From: Steromphala cineraria
Lineage: Eukaryota; Mollusca; Gastropoda; Trochida; Trochidae
Direction: 5' to 3'
NCBI GenBank assembly: GCA_916613615.1
Contig: OU744724.1
Coordinates: forward strand, 32,623,607 to 32,687,606
DNA: 64,000 bases
Below are positions 1 to 9,571 of this stretch, in pieces (position 1 is the first letter of the stretch; the number at the start of each line of letters is the position of its first letter). Under the pieces are notes generated by a model. It searched no databases. It was not told where the DNA came from and saw only the letters and a list, made by a program, of their open reading frames with translations. The translations under genes were made by a program, and so were the position numbers.

Positions 1-1004
1 GAATATGGAGCTGGTATTTGGGGAACAACAGAACACGCCGCTGTCAACGCCATTCAACATCGGGCAGTCAGGTACTTCATGGGAGTATAGGCAAGTACAC
101 CCCTAATCTCAGCGTGAACGGCGACTCTGGATGGACCCCTCCAATAGTGAGACAGTGGTCAACAGTGGCACGAACCTACGCCCGCCTGGTTAACATTTTT
201 TAAGAAGAATTAACCAACGTGTTTTTATATGGGCAAAACGGATGAAGAAGAGAAACTGGATGAACAGAGTGCATGAATATCTAAGCGCTAATGGGCTGGG
301 TCACTTAACGAACACTTCATCATTAGAGAACCGGCTATTTTCAAGAACTATCATCAGTATTGCACTTGGGAACTATAAACATGAGTGGCGAGTGAAGTTG
401 GACTCAGACCCACCTACTAAGCGATCTAGCACTGGACTAAGCAAACTCAGGAATTATAGGCTATACAAGCAACAGTACGAGACCGAACCCTACCTATTAC
501 AGCCCCTACCCAGAAGTCACCGAAGCGCTCTAGCTAAATTTAGGTGTGGGGTGGCGCCGCTCCGGGTTGAGACTGGTCGATTCCAAAATGTGCCATTTTC
601 TGAAAGAAACTGTTTTAACTGCTCAGATGTTGTTGAAGATGAAATGCATGTTTTAATTTTTTGCCCAATTTACAATGATATTAGATCTGAATTTTATGAA
701 GTATGTTCCAGGAAGTTTGTTCATTTTAATAATTTATCCCCTTTACAGAAGTTTTACACAATTTTAAGTGACCCCAAGTTTACCTTGACAGTGCCAGAAC
801 CTGCCATAATATTCTAACTTTAAGAAGAAATATTTTATATAATTAGTATGCGTTTATTGTATATAAGTTTTATTGATCTTTTATCTGCATGTTTTAGTAT
901 CATTTTATTGTAATATTGTCTCTCATAAATCGCTGAGCGATTGGATGTATTATACATGTGAGACGTAAATAAACTTTTCTGTCTGCCTGTCTGTCTGTCT
1001 GTCT
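1..1004 (+). mobile_element. Decayed non-LTR retrotransposon (LINE), 3' end
   Basis: This is the 3' part of a LINE cut off by the window edge. The first frame opens with a reverse-transcriptase C-terminal type segment (EYGAGIWG) and hits a TAG at 88-90. Similarity continues in a second frame (GKYTPNLSV) to about 203 and in a third frame from 242 to 817, so at least two frameshifts and a stop are present. The last open part (191 codons) carries a CX2CX8HX4C knuckle, CFNC...H...C, near codon 125-142, typical of the zf-RVT tail of LINE ORF2 proteins. The element ends in AATAAACTTTTCTGTC followed by a CTGT repeat at about 981-1003, which fits a LINE 3' terminus. A jockey/CR1-like clade is likely but not proven. 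It is not expected to be functional. Confidence 0.75.
242..817 (+). pseudogene. LINE ORF2 C-terminal fragment with zinc knuckle
   Basis: A 191-codon open fragment of a LINE ORF2 protein lies downstream of the reverse-transcriptase core. The ATG at 242 is only the first ATG after a frameshift; protein similarity starts upstream in other frames. The CX2CX8HX4C knuckle (CFNC, then H, then C) is the recognisable feature, preceded by KFRCGVAPLRVE, a motif common in these tails. The rest of ORF2 lies outside the window. Confidence 0.6.
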
Positions 1005-1113
1005 ATGTCATATTGTTTTTGCAAAACTCGCGACAGTTAAACAATATTTTCCTCGCTCAAGCTCGGAAAAATATCTTTTGACATTCAGTCGTGTTGTAAA
1101 AACAATATGACAT
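1005..1113. mobile_element. Foldback element (hairpin MITE)
   Basis: Inverted arms ATGTCATATTGTTTTT (1005) and AAAAACAATATGACAT (ending 1113) flank a centre containing CCTCGCTCAAGCTCGG, which is itself a small palindrome. It directly abuts the CTGT tail of the LINE. A very similar centre occurs in the hairpin at 8636-8737. Confidence 0.65.
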
Positions 1114-1280
1114 CTCTGCTTGGACATTAATCTCTATATATGTGCCCCAAAGTGGTTCGCCAGGACACGTGTTATTGGTATCTATAGCACCGCAATAAGA
1201 AAAACTTTGAACATTTATAAATTTATAAACGTTCGTTGAAAGTTCCATTCCATTAGTTGTGGGAAGGACCAAAAGAACGA

Positions 1281-1367
1281 CATCCTGTTTCAGGGTACGA
1301 ACGTTACGCTAACTCGACTAATCTGTACAGGGGAGTTAGCGTAACGTTCGTTCCCTGAGACAGGATG
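1281..1367. mobile_element. Foldback element, 87 bp
   Basis: Arms beginning CATCCTGTTTCAGGGTACGA and ending in the complement CCCTGAGACAGGATG pair over about 35 bp, with a short loop near CTAATCTGTACAG. Half of a second copy is present at 16265-16309, so this is a dispersed repeat and not a local accident. Confidence 0.75.
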
Positions 1368-1974
1368 AAAGAACTGTATCACACAATTGTCAAATACGAT
1401 ATATTTCCATTCACAAATGATGATTGCGACTTGATTAGGGTTACTTTGTGTCTTCGGAAGCCAATAAACCACAAAGCCCGTCTCTTATTAATTTTTATTC
1501 AGTAACATTGATATAAATGATGTGTTTGGTCGATATATCAACACATATTAAAAATGTGTTCTGTTTTGTGTAACGTTGGCAATGTTTACATTGTTCTGCT
1601 GTCGGTTGTTTTAAGTTTGTACATTTTATGCATTTTATCGCGCTGCATTGTTATGCATGGCAGTCATGAATTGCACGTGAAAAATATCACTAGATTAGCT
1701 TCGTCGCCTGAGATGACACAGTAAAACTTTTATGGCACTTACTCTGTAATTAAAACAAAACCTCTCTGTTTTATATTGGCATGATGATTTTAAGAGTTTA
1801 AAAAGTAATCACAATCTGTTTAAAGTATGAAGTCATGTAGCTGTCAAATGAAATAATTTGGTCCAGTTTAATTTATTTTCAAAGGGGGTGGTATTTTTCA
1901 AATTTGAATTTTGTAGATTTTCCATAAAACTAAATCTTCCCTCATTTTAGAGGTCTGATGGTCGGTCGCTAAGG

Positions 1975-2255
1975 GCAGACAGATCTTGAGTTTTGCAGGA
2001 TAGCGTTTCGGCTTCGGAGCAAGAGATCCGGGGTTCGAATCCCATTGGGACAACGTTGTCTGCAGTAAAGAGAGTTTGGGTGTAATGCTACATTGAATTT
2101 GAGCGCAGTACTAACATTGTTCGCTCGTCAAGCAGGCTCTTAGGTTTCAACGCAATACATAGTCTTGATAGTGTTGCGGGCTAGCCGTGATTGAAGTGAA
2201 ATACTCTTAAAAGCGGCACTTAACCCCAAAAATCACCTCATTTAAATACTTCATT
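1975..2255 (+). mobile_element. tRNA-derived SINE
   Basis: A Pol III B box, GGGGTTCGAATCCC, is at about 2031-2044. About 200 bp further on is a tail ending AAAGCGGCACTTAACCCC and then ATCACCTCAT. The same tail occurs in reverse at 52283-52345. The body cannot be folded into a convincing tRNA cloverleaf, so this is called as a SINE and not as a tRNA gene. The 5' limit is approximate. Confidence 0.55.
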
Positions 2256-2577
2256 TGAGCGAGAAGATCCTACTGATGCTGTTCAAATGTGCAGTCCTCT
2301 ATACTGTAGTGTTTTCTCTTCCTACTTGGTTTCTTGCGGTATGCTTATACTTTAGGGGCCAGAGAGATACCTCCCTGAAGTATGTAACCGCATGGGGATA
2401 TTATGTATATTGGAATATGATATATTCGCGTGTCCAAAATGTAGTTTAAATTCGGGCTTACGCTGTTGTTCCCAACTACATGTACTTGCACTTCCATGAC
2501 TTGTCTCTGAGATCAAATGCTGAAACCAAATGGTCCATAATCCTAGAAGAAACAATGGCAGACCTTATGAAGATGTT

Positions 2578-2655
2578 ATTGATACATCCGCCGCTAATGG
2601 CTGAAATAATGCCGAAGCGGAGCTTAACAAAAACTCACTCAGTCAAATCGCTGCA
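2578..2655 (+). mobile_element. SINE tail fragment
   Basis: The segment CGCTAATGGCTGAAATAATG, then GCGGAGCTTAAC, then ACTCACTCAG matches tails at 8760-8830 and 48630-48692. This is a frequent molluscan repeat tail; only the 3' part is recognisable here. Confidence 0.5.
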
Positions 2656-3503
2656 AAAGCGAAGGTTTGTTTAAAATTGGGGATTATACAGAGTTGCATT
2701 ATAAATAATTTATAAGTAACCATCACAATGGTACAGATTTTGTTTATGGTACACCAGTTCATGTGTTGTCAGAAGCTGTTAATAATTGGCACAAAGCGTT
2801 TAGAATATTATAATAGCTTTATTTACATTTGAAAATTTTAATATGACTTCTCACAAATTAGATAAAATGTAAATAGCATTACATTTGCATAACCAAGGGA
2901 CCATGTGATATTCTATCATCGTAAAAATATTACTTAGTTCAGTTCGTTCCCCGAAACCTAAGGGAGGTAACATAAATAGTAATGATCTACTGATGGAAAA
3001 ATAGCCACGACTCTGATATTTTATATAATCGAAGGTGATTGGCTATTCTTTCCGTTTAGGTGATCGAGAGTTAAGCTTATATGGATATAGAAAGAAACCA
3101 CATCGACATGAGGCTTGCAAACTCTCAACAAATATTGCTTTGCCATATATAGCATTTACATCATCAACCTGTTTGATCGAAACAAGAGCAGTGTTAGAAG
3201 ATATGACATGTATATTTGCTCCTGGGTGAAATGTAATTTTTTACGAATTAAGCAACATTTAACGTTAACTTCAACTACTCCTGCAAGGTATGATGTGCAC
3301 TAATCCCAACACTTATTCAACCCTTGCTGCCTTACGCAAAATGTCTTGGTAAAGATGCAGCCCCTCTTTCATTATTTGAAGAGATTGTTTAACTAACTTT
3401 CAAGTCCAAGTCCTTTAAGCCGAAGAGCCTGCACATAAAAGGTGACGAAATGCAGAAAAATCTACAGTTGAAACTAACGTGAGTCATGCAGTACATGGTC
3501 TAG
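2656..3503. other. Intergenic, no gene seen
   Basis: AT-rich sequence with only short chance ORFs. It lies 3' of the minus-strand gene at 3649-5086 and probably includes part of its 3' UTR; no clear polyadenylation signal could be assigned. Confidence 0.4.
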
Positions 3504-3592
3504 ATTTTCGAAGCTCCCTTAGTTCTAAGATAGTCGTAAGTACCATTCCATAGCATGGCTTACGATCTTAGCACTAAGAGAGCTTCGAAAAT
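3504..3592. mobile_element. Foldback element, 89 bp
   Basis: Arms ATTTTCGAAGCT (3504) and AGCTTCGAAAAT (ending 3592) continue inward as imperfect pairing (CTTAG...CTAAG and CGTAAG...CTTACG). It lies just beyond the stop codon of the minus-strand gene and may be in its 3' UTR. Confidence 0.6.
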
Positions 3593-3648
3593 GTAGGCCC
3601 AGGACAATACCTTTATCTCGTTATCTTAAGTGATTGAAGATCAATCTA

Positions 3649-5037
3649 TCAACACGTTGATGGTATATAGATGGTGTGTTTCTTCCCTGACATGATAGAC
3701 TGGAGCGTCTCGCCTCTGTCTAGTCCAGGAGGGGGCATCTGGAAGCATGTAGACTGCACCTGAGCTCGCTTCTGCCTGGACTCTACATCCCTCATCATCA
3801 TGGACATGGACTTGCCGTCTACTGTGATGCTGGGGGAGACGTCAGGGAACTCAAGTTCTATACTCTCGTCCAGAGGTTCTGTAGAGAAGAAGCTGGTTTC
3901 TCGAGTCCGTGGTCTGGACAGTGGTGTTCTTCTGTCCAGCGAGAGGTCCTCCATCGGGTGCAAAACGGCTGACACTCTTTGCAGGATTGCTCTTGCGTTC
4001 TTGTCAGTCATTGGGTTCTTGCTTGTCATGAACGTCTGGAAAGTTTTCAAGATGAGTTCATCATAGATTGGAGTTATCATGTCTATTTTGGGAAGACTTA
4101 AGAGGTTTGCATCTCGTTTGTTTCTTGGAGGAGTTGTCGTTTTTACCTTTTGAGGTTGAGGATTAGGTTCAGGTTTCAGTTCAGGAGTTGCAGAGCTTTT
4201 CCTGAGAACAATCTCCTGGAACTCGTCTGCGCTTTGGTCGACTTTAGGAAGCTGGATACTTCGGTTTTTGGATTTGGCTGATTTCTTGGCAAAACGAACC
4301 TTTTTGGAAGCGCTGCTCTCTGGCGTTCCAGTGCGACTATTGGCTTCAAATGCACCCGGAATTTCGATAGGGGTAACTCGTTTCTCAGATGCAGCAGTCG
4401 TGACAGACTTGTCGTCTGCAAACAAACCTTCAGAATTGAAGAAGGAAGTATCATGAGATTTTAACTCGGATTTCTCGGACATGGAGAAAAACGGAGTGGT
4501 TGGCTGCTTAGATGAGCAACCTCGACTTGGTACTGAAAGAGTTTTAATTGGCTCGACTTTAAGACCAATCGCAGACCCAAGGTCTTTCACGTGTTTCCGT
4601 TCCTCTTCCCGTTTAAGTCTCTTCCCTTTCCGACTCGCAAGAAACCTCAAACGACTCTTATCAGCATGAGTTCTCAAAGAATTGATTTGATTGTTAGGAA
4701 AATTCTCAGCTAGTCTTGGCATTCTATCTTTCCTGTCTACATAATAGATCAAAGGTAGTTCATACGTCGTCCTACTCCTTGTTTTGACGAAACTAACGTG
4801 CTGATTGCTGGTGGCAGTGTTTGGAGGTTTAAGGTACCGGGAACTTGTCACCGATCGGGACGATTCAATCCCTTCACGAGCCGAGTCGTTCTTTCTTGGG
4901 GTATCGACATCGTCGTTTTCTTTCATTTCTATCCGTATGTCGGTTGCATTTCTTTCAGGATCAGCTGGGTTTATTAGAGAGCAGGCGGTACTGCTTTCTG
5001 CACCACTCATGAGAGGTACGTCCTCTTTTCGATCCAT
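3649..5037 (-). CDS. Unrecognised disordered 462-aa protein
   Basis: The protein is not recognised. The coding region is one uninterrupted exon of 462 codons on the minus strand. The ATG at 5037 is the first ATG after a splice acceptor (TTTTTTCTAATTGCAG, exon starts at 5086), which leaves a 49-bp 5' UTR stretch in this exon. A donor, CTCAG|GTAAGT, lies at 5664 on the same strand, so a non-coding first exon is likely upstream. The protein has no membrane segment, no Cys-rich region and no repeats. It is rich in Ser, Thr, Pro, Lys and Glu, with basic patches RKGKRLKREEERK (about residue 138) and KKVRFAKKSAKSKNR (about 245). A more ordered, possibly helical stretch around residues 325-375 contains ITPIYDELILKTFQTF. 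Nuclear or cytoskeletal roles are possible, but this is a guess. The long open frame and clean splice signals make it a real gene. Confidence 0.75.
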   Translation of the reverse strand: MDRKEDVPLMSGAESSTACSLINPADPERNATDIRIEMKENDDVDTPRKNDSAREGIESSRSVTSSRYLKPPNTATSNQHVSFVKTRSRTTYELPLIYYVDRKDRMPRLAENFPNNQINSLRTHADKSRLRFLASRKGKRLKREEERKHVKDLGSAIGLKVEPIKTLSVPSRGCSSKQPTTPFFSMSEKSELKSHDTSFFNSEGLFADDKSVTTAASEKRVTPIEIPGAFEANSRTGTPESSASKKVRFAKKSAKSKNRSIQLPKVDQSADEFQEIVLRKSSATPELKPEPNPQPQKVKTTTPPRNKRDANLLSLPKIDMITPIYDELILKTFQTFMTSKNPMTDKNARAILQRVSAVLHPMEDLSLDRRTPLSRPRTRETSFFSTEPLDESIELEFPDVSPSITVDGKSMSMMMRDVESRQKRAQVQSTCFQMPPPGLDRGETLQSIMSGKKHTIYIPSTC

Positions 5038-5664
5038 TTTTAAAAGATTGGAAAGGGTGATAAATAATGTCCGTCAAAATTTGTTTCTGCAATTAGAAAA
5101 AATGAAGACATTTGAATAAATTTAATATCCAAACTTATAAAATGAAATATTGGAAACTGACAGAGATTACGGTGAATTGGTTACAAACATCGATTTAAAA
5201 GAGTTAACCTGTGGGTAACTCTTACTATAAATGTTTTCTTATGGCTATATTTGACACATTTCAATTCATAATTGACTTTAATTGAAGAAACATTGCGTGG
5301 GTATATACTGATATCACTAGGTTTAATGAACATAACTTTAGATAGCACGTTTCAAAACACTCCAATGCGATGGTAAAAAGGTGTTACAGTACAGATTATA
5401 CAGGATAAAGAACTTTACCAAATGGACAGTTTTCATGAAATTAGAAAGCTAAGTAAGTAATACGTAAGTAATGAGTTAAAGAGCATCATGCTGTACTTGA
5501 AGCCAGTCACCATCCGTTTCTAAATGCCTACTATCTGGAACGCCTACCAAGCCTATCGTGTTAACTCTCGTCTTGTCAAAGCGGCATGAGAGAATCATGA
5601 CATTACACTTTGACATGATGCTATCACGAACAATTACATTACAATGGACAATTAAAGCACTTAC

Positions 5665-5800
5665 CTGAGAAACAATATGCCGGTAAATTGTTGTAATTAG
5701 TGAACGTTCACATTTCTGTCGACGCCTTGTGACGCCTTGACAAACATCTGTCGCTCCGTCAAAGGTCTATAGTGTTTGGTTACACAAAACACGGTGGCAG
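5665..5800 (-). other. Probable 5' UTR exon of the 462-aa gene
   Basis: Read on the minus strand, the exon ends at 5665 in TTTCTCAG followed by GTAAGTGC, a near-consensus donor. It faces the acceptor at 5087-5088, giving a 578-bp intron. The upstream limit (transcription start) cannot be read and 5800 is only a placeholder. Confidence 0.45.
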
Positions 5801-6880
5801 CCTAGCGTTCAAATCCTGCAATCCCGATAAGACGGCTATTGTTTCATAAAGCCAGTTAGTTTGTCAAAGGTATGACCTGGTGTAGATCATCTGCGTGATT
5901 AAGTTCTACCGACAGTCAAGGAATTGTTGGGTGTTGAATAACGTCTGATCTAACGGTTTCAGTATATTATATCATCAAACGATTCGCTAGTGAAGCTTAG
6001 TCTTGTAAGCAATGTAAGTCGGCCTTGCCTTTATGTGAGGAATTCACTCACTCAAATCATACATGATTTGTTCTCTCTCATTTCTCACATATACCAATCG
6101 CGTGTTTAAAGGGGTTTTATTAGCAGGGCCTCGAAAGAGTCGTAAATGCTCGGTAGGGAAGAAAGCGTTTGGTTACGAACCACTTACAGCTGACAGCCAG
6201 TACCATTTTTTGTCATGTGACCCCCCTTACCCGTCTGGACGCTCTCATTAACGATGGTCAATTAGGTTTCATAAGCTAGGTTGTTGATTCCCTTTAATAG
6301 ACTACACAAATGTGTGAATTCTTTCCTACAAAAAAGGAAACGTTATGAAAGTGACAGGTCTACATTGATAACTGTTTTATGTGAAAACATTTAACAATTC
6401 TGAATAAGTTTTCATTTATATTTGAAAAGAATTGAGGTCAAAACGTCGCACATTCAACATAAAGATGTATATCTATATATTACTGTAAATCAATCCAATA
6501 ACAAGAGTATCAATAAAATAATGCCTCAAGTTCATTGCAATTATACCAAAACCAACCTTAGAAAGGTAACCAGTGCAAACAATGCTCGTTCTTGATATAA
6601 ATTTTAAGACTCTTAAATGGCTTTGAGTTTCTTGTTGGTTTCAGGCCGAAAATACAATTGATTTACTGACATAACCAATAATGTGAAAGCATTAATTTCA
6701 CGTTTTTGTGTTTCTTTATTTTATGAATATGTCGGAAATTTGAACCAATTCTCTAATTTCTAAGGCTTTATTAAAAAGAATTGGGTAACTTGATCCGAAT
6801 CGATTTATTTGAACATAATACCACCCATGTTATTTTCCTCTGACAGGGCTAACAAAGGAAAGCTTGCCTAGCATGTAGAT
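5801..6880. other. Intergenic, no gene seen
   Basis: No conserved ORF, RNA gene or clear repeat was found. It includes the presumed promoter side of the minus-strand gene at 3649-5086. Short ORFs here have no recognisable motif. Confidence 0.4.
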
Positions 6881-6885
6881 ACTTA

Positions 6886-7020
6886 AAGTAGTAGCACAGT
6901 CGTGTAATGGTTAGTATGCTGGCCTCTCACGCCAGAGACCTGGGTTGTGTCCCTTGGCAAGGCACTTCGTCCACTTTGCTCTCATTTTACCCAGCTGTTA
7001 GAATGGGTACCTGAAAACAG
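6886..7020 (+). mobile_element. tRNA-Glu-derived SINE with conserved 3' domain
   Basis: The head resembles tRNA-Glu(CTC). A-box region AATGGTTAGTATGCTGG is followed by a CTGGC/GCCAG anticodon stem around the 7-nt loop CTCTCAC (anticodon CTC at 6926-6928) and the B-box-like GGGTTGTGTCCC. It runs directly into TTGGCAAGGCACTTCGTCC and then CCCAGCTG...ATGGGTACC, a block shared by many marine-animal SINEs (a Meta-like domain, from memory). The 5' acceptor stem is degenerate, so it is a SINE and not a functional tRNA. Confidence 0.65.
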
Positions 7021-8635
7021 GATATACGGACATAAACAGTCAGTATTAGCGTTAGGTAGCTTATATTGAATTTCTCAGGGTAAGAGTGTAGGTAGCACTT
7101 TGAACATTAATAAGGGAGAGAGGGGGTATTTTATAAAAGGTTAACCTTATAATACCAAGAATCAATCTAAAAAATACCACCATGTCATGCCATCATTTAC
7201 TGAACACTTTGACGAACATTTACAATTGATTTCAAACTGTATTGATTTTCAAATCCCTTTAGGCTTCATCTTTAATAGTAATCGCAATAACCAACCGACT
7301 GAACAGAAAATGGCTTGAATTGCAATTTTAATGGGATAACGAAATTCAGAATTAAAATATTTTGAGTAACAGAAGTAACCAGTTACTCATTTGATTTTTT
7401 TAAGGGGAAACCTGGACGTGGTACATCAAAGGTCCAATAAACCATATTAGAATAAACAACTAATTTGATTTACAGACATGTAGTCTATATTTAGTATGTT
7501 GTTTAGAAATCAGAATGATTAATGATGGAACGTCTTTGGTCAATCTTAAATTATTATCGTCACGAGGTTCTATAAATTGTTTGTATTGATGTAGTATGTT
7601 AATAACAAACTCAAATATTAGCTTATCCTCGCGGGTAAACAAGATTGAAGAAACAGAAGAATGATAAATTGCTTCATATCAGAATGCTTTGATTGAAAGA
7701 ATTATAGTTTTATTAACGTGTTTTAAGGCACTTTGATATATTATCTTGATCTAAATATGTAATTACACAGTGGTATCGACACAACAAATGTTGACGACAC
7801 ACATGAGGCATAGTAAACATGGCGAAAATGGCCTACTTTTTGGTTGAAATTTCGAAATGGACCATCTAACAACAACATGAAATAATTCTTAACTGCTTCA
7901 CATCCGAAACATATTTCTCAATTTGAGAGAAATGTTTAAGGATATTTCTCCAGAATTACATAGCCTTTTAACCTCAACCTCATCTTCTGTATTATGGCGG
8001 CGATAAATCAGAGTAGGTGATTATTCAAGACAGACGAGAACTCTTTTCGAAGCCGTGTGAGCTGGATGTAGTGAAAAAAAAGATCATCATCGGCAATTTC
8101 TTATTGAGAACATTGAAGGAGTGTGTCATCAATGGTTATGTGTTTCATGAATATGCATATATGCCTGAATTACTTTTAGATTTTAAATTTGTTACATTGC
8201 TCGATCAGACCGAAATATTATTCAATTATTACGGTTAAAACAGCTGAAGATAACAAGTTGAAAAGATAAGATTATATAAATAAATAGTCAATCGCTTTCA
8301 GTATATTTAACATATGGTCAGTAATGAAATATTGGGTTCAATCAGTGAAATAAACTGTCTATCAGGCAACAGTGACGATATCATGGTTATATTTATATTA
8401 CACATATGGTTGAAAATAAGTAGTGACATATTTTCAATGTGAGCACATAACTTTTGCCTAGCAACGATTGTTGTAGCGCGAGTTCCCGTATTTTTCGCCT
8501 TTGACGTCATAACACCATTGTTCGTGACGACACTGTAGCCGGCCGGCGCAAGGGAAGCAAGAAGTTTTCTGGATATTTAAAAAAAATGAAATGGGATTGA
8601 ATCGGTAATATAAGAAACTAGTACCCCCTGAAGTG
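7021..8635. other. Intergenic, no gene seen
   Basis: AT-rich sequence. ORFs up to 73 codons show no recognisable domain, splice context or codon pattern. No strong repeat was identified. Confidence 0.4.
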
Positions 8636-8737
8636 TGTCATATGACTTTTACGAAACTCGTGCAATTTTGTGTATAACCCTCGCTCTCGTTCGGGAAATA
8701 CACACATCCACACTCGTTCCGTAAAAGTCATATGACA
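8636..8737. mobile_element. Foldback element, 102 bp
   Basis: Arms TGTCATATGACTTTTACG and CGTAAAAGTCATATGACA flank a centre with CCTCGCTCTCGTTCGGGAAA. The centre resembles those of the hairpin at 1005-1113 and of the fragment near 15870, so these belong to one loose superfamily. Confidence 0.7.
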
Positions 8738-8754
8738 GACTTAATCGGATGATG

Positions 8755-8832
8755 TAGTTTCCCAAATACCAACGCCGCAATGGCTGAAATATTGCGCAAG
8801 CGGCGTAAAACAATAACTCACTCACTCCCAAA
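8755..8832 (+). mobile_element. SINE tail fragment
   Basis: CGCCGCAATGGCTGAAATAT, then GCGGCGTAAAAC and ACTCACTCACTCCC. This is the best-preserved copy of the tail also seen at 2578 and 48630. In my experience this tail is abundant in vetigastropods, and it is one reason for the organism call. Confidence 0.6.
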
Positions 8833-9522
8833 GATCAGGTATATTTAATCTCCTGACACTCGAACAAATAAAAGTGGTCTTTGGAAAATTATATTAAGTG
8901 TTCTCAGAAAGCGTCAAATGATATTATATGCAAACTTTCTATTACCCAACATAACATGTTTTAATCAGCAGTGATGCATTGCCTGTCATTTCAACCAGTC
9001 GCTCAAGGCACGCAACCGACTCATTGACGGCTTTGAAAAACGAGAACGGCGTTACCTCTATTTGTGTTGCGGCTAATTATATGAACTCATTAATACATCA
9101 CTGAATACTAACTATAGATTTGATGTCAACTCTATGATAGCGAAAACAAGATAAGTGCGTGGAAAAATCCATTCATCTTATCCATATTGTTCCAATGTCA
9201 AAGAATGGCATCATCTATCAAAGACCATTGTAACGTGCTCAGAATGGCGGTTCTGGTTTGATCATCATAGCAATGATAGATACACTTACTCTGAGTTTTT
9301 TATGTTTACTGGAAACCTTTTTACTACGACGAGGGCACATACGAGTTGGTTAATATTTAGTTAACTTAAAACTCTTACATGAAAAAGAATAGACAAGTAT
9401 GACATTCGTTACGTTGACGAAATATATCCTACAATTCAAGGCAAGGATTGTTGAAGTTTCATCACATATGGAAGCTTGAAGCCGTCTGTACCTTTGTTTT
9501 CGTCAAGGATAATACGGGTGAA

Positions 9523-9571
9523 ATGACTCTTCAATCTCTTTACATTTGTCACTTAAAGTGGGACCGCCAGG
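9523..9571 (+). CDS. Candidate first coding exon of the mucin-like gene
   Basis: ATG at 9523 encodes MTLQSLYICHLKWDRQ plus one base, ending CCAGG|GTAAGC, a good donor in phase 1. The exon at 12117 needs exactly one incoming base, and joining gives a basic n-region in front of the hydrophobic core. No other evidence supports it; many sequences have an ATG and a donor by chance. Confidence 0.25.

Noticed and set aside
2030..2045. Possible tRNA gene from GGTTCGAATCC
   Set aside because: No acceptor stem or anticodon arm at proper spacing; tail shared with other SINE copies.
6886..6958. tRNA-Glu gene
   Set aside because: Anticodon arm is good, but the B box is altered and the acceptor stem does not pair; it runs into a SINE body.
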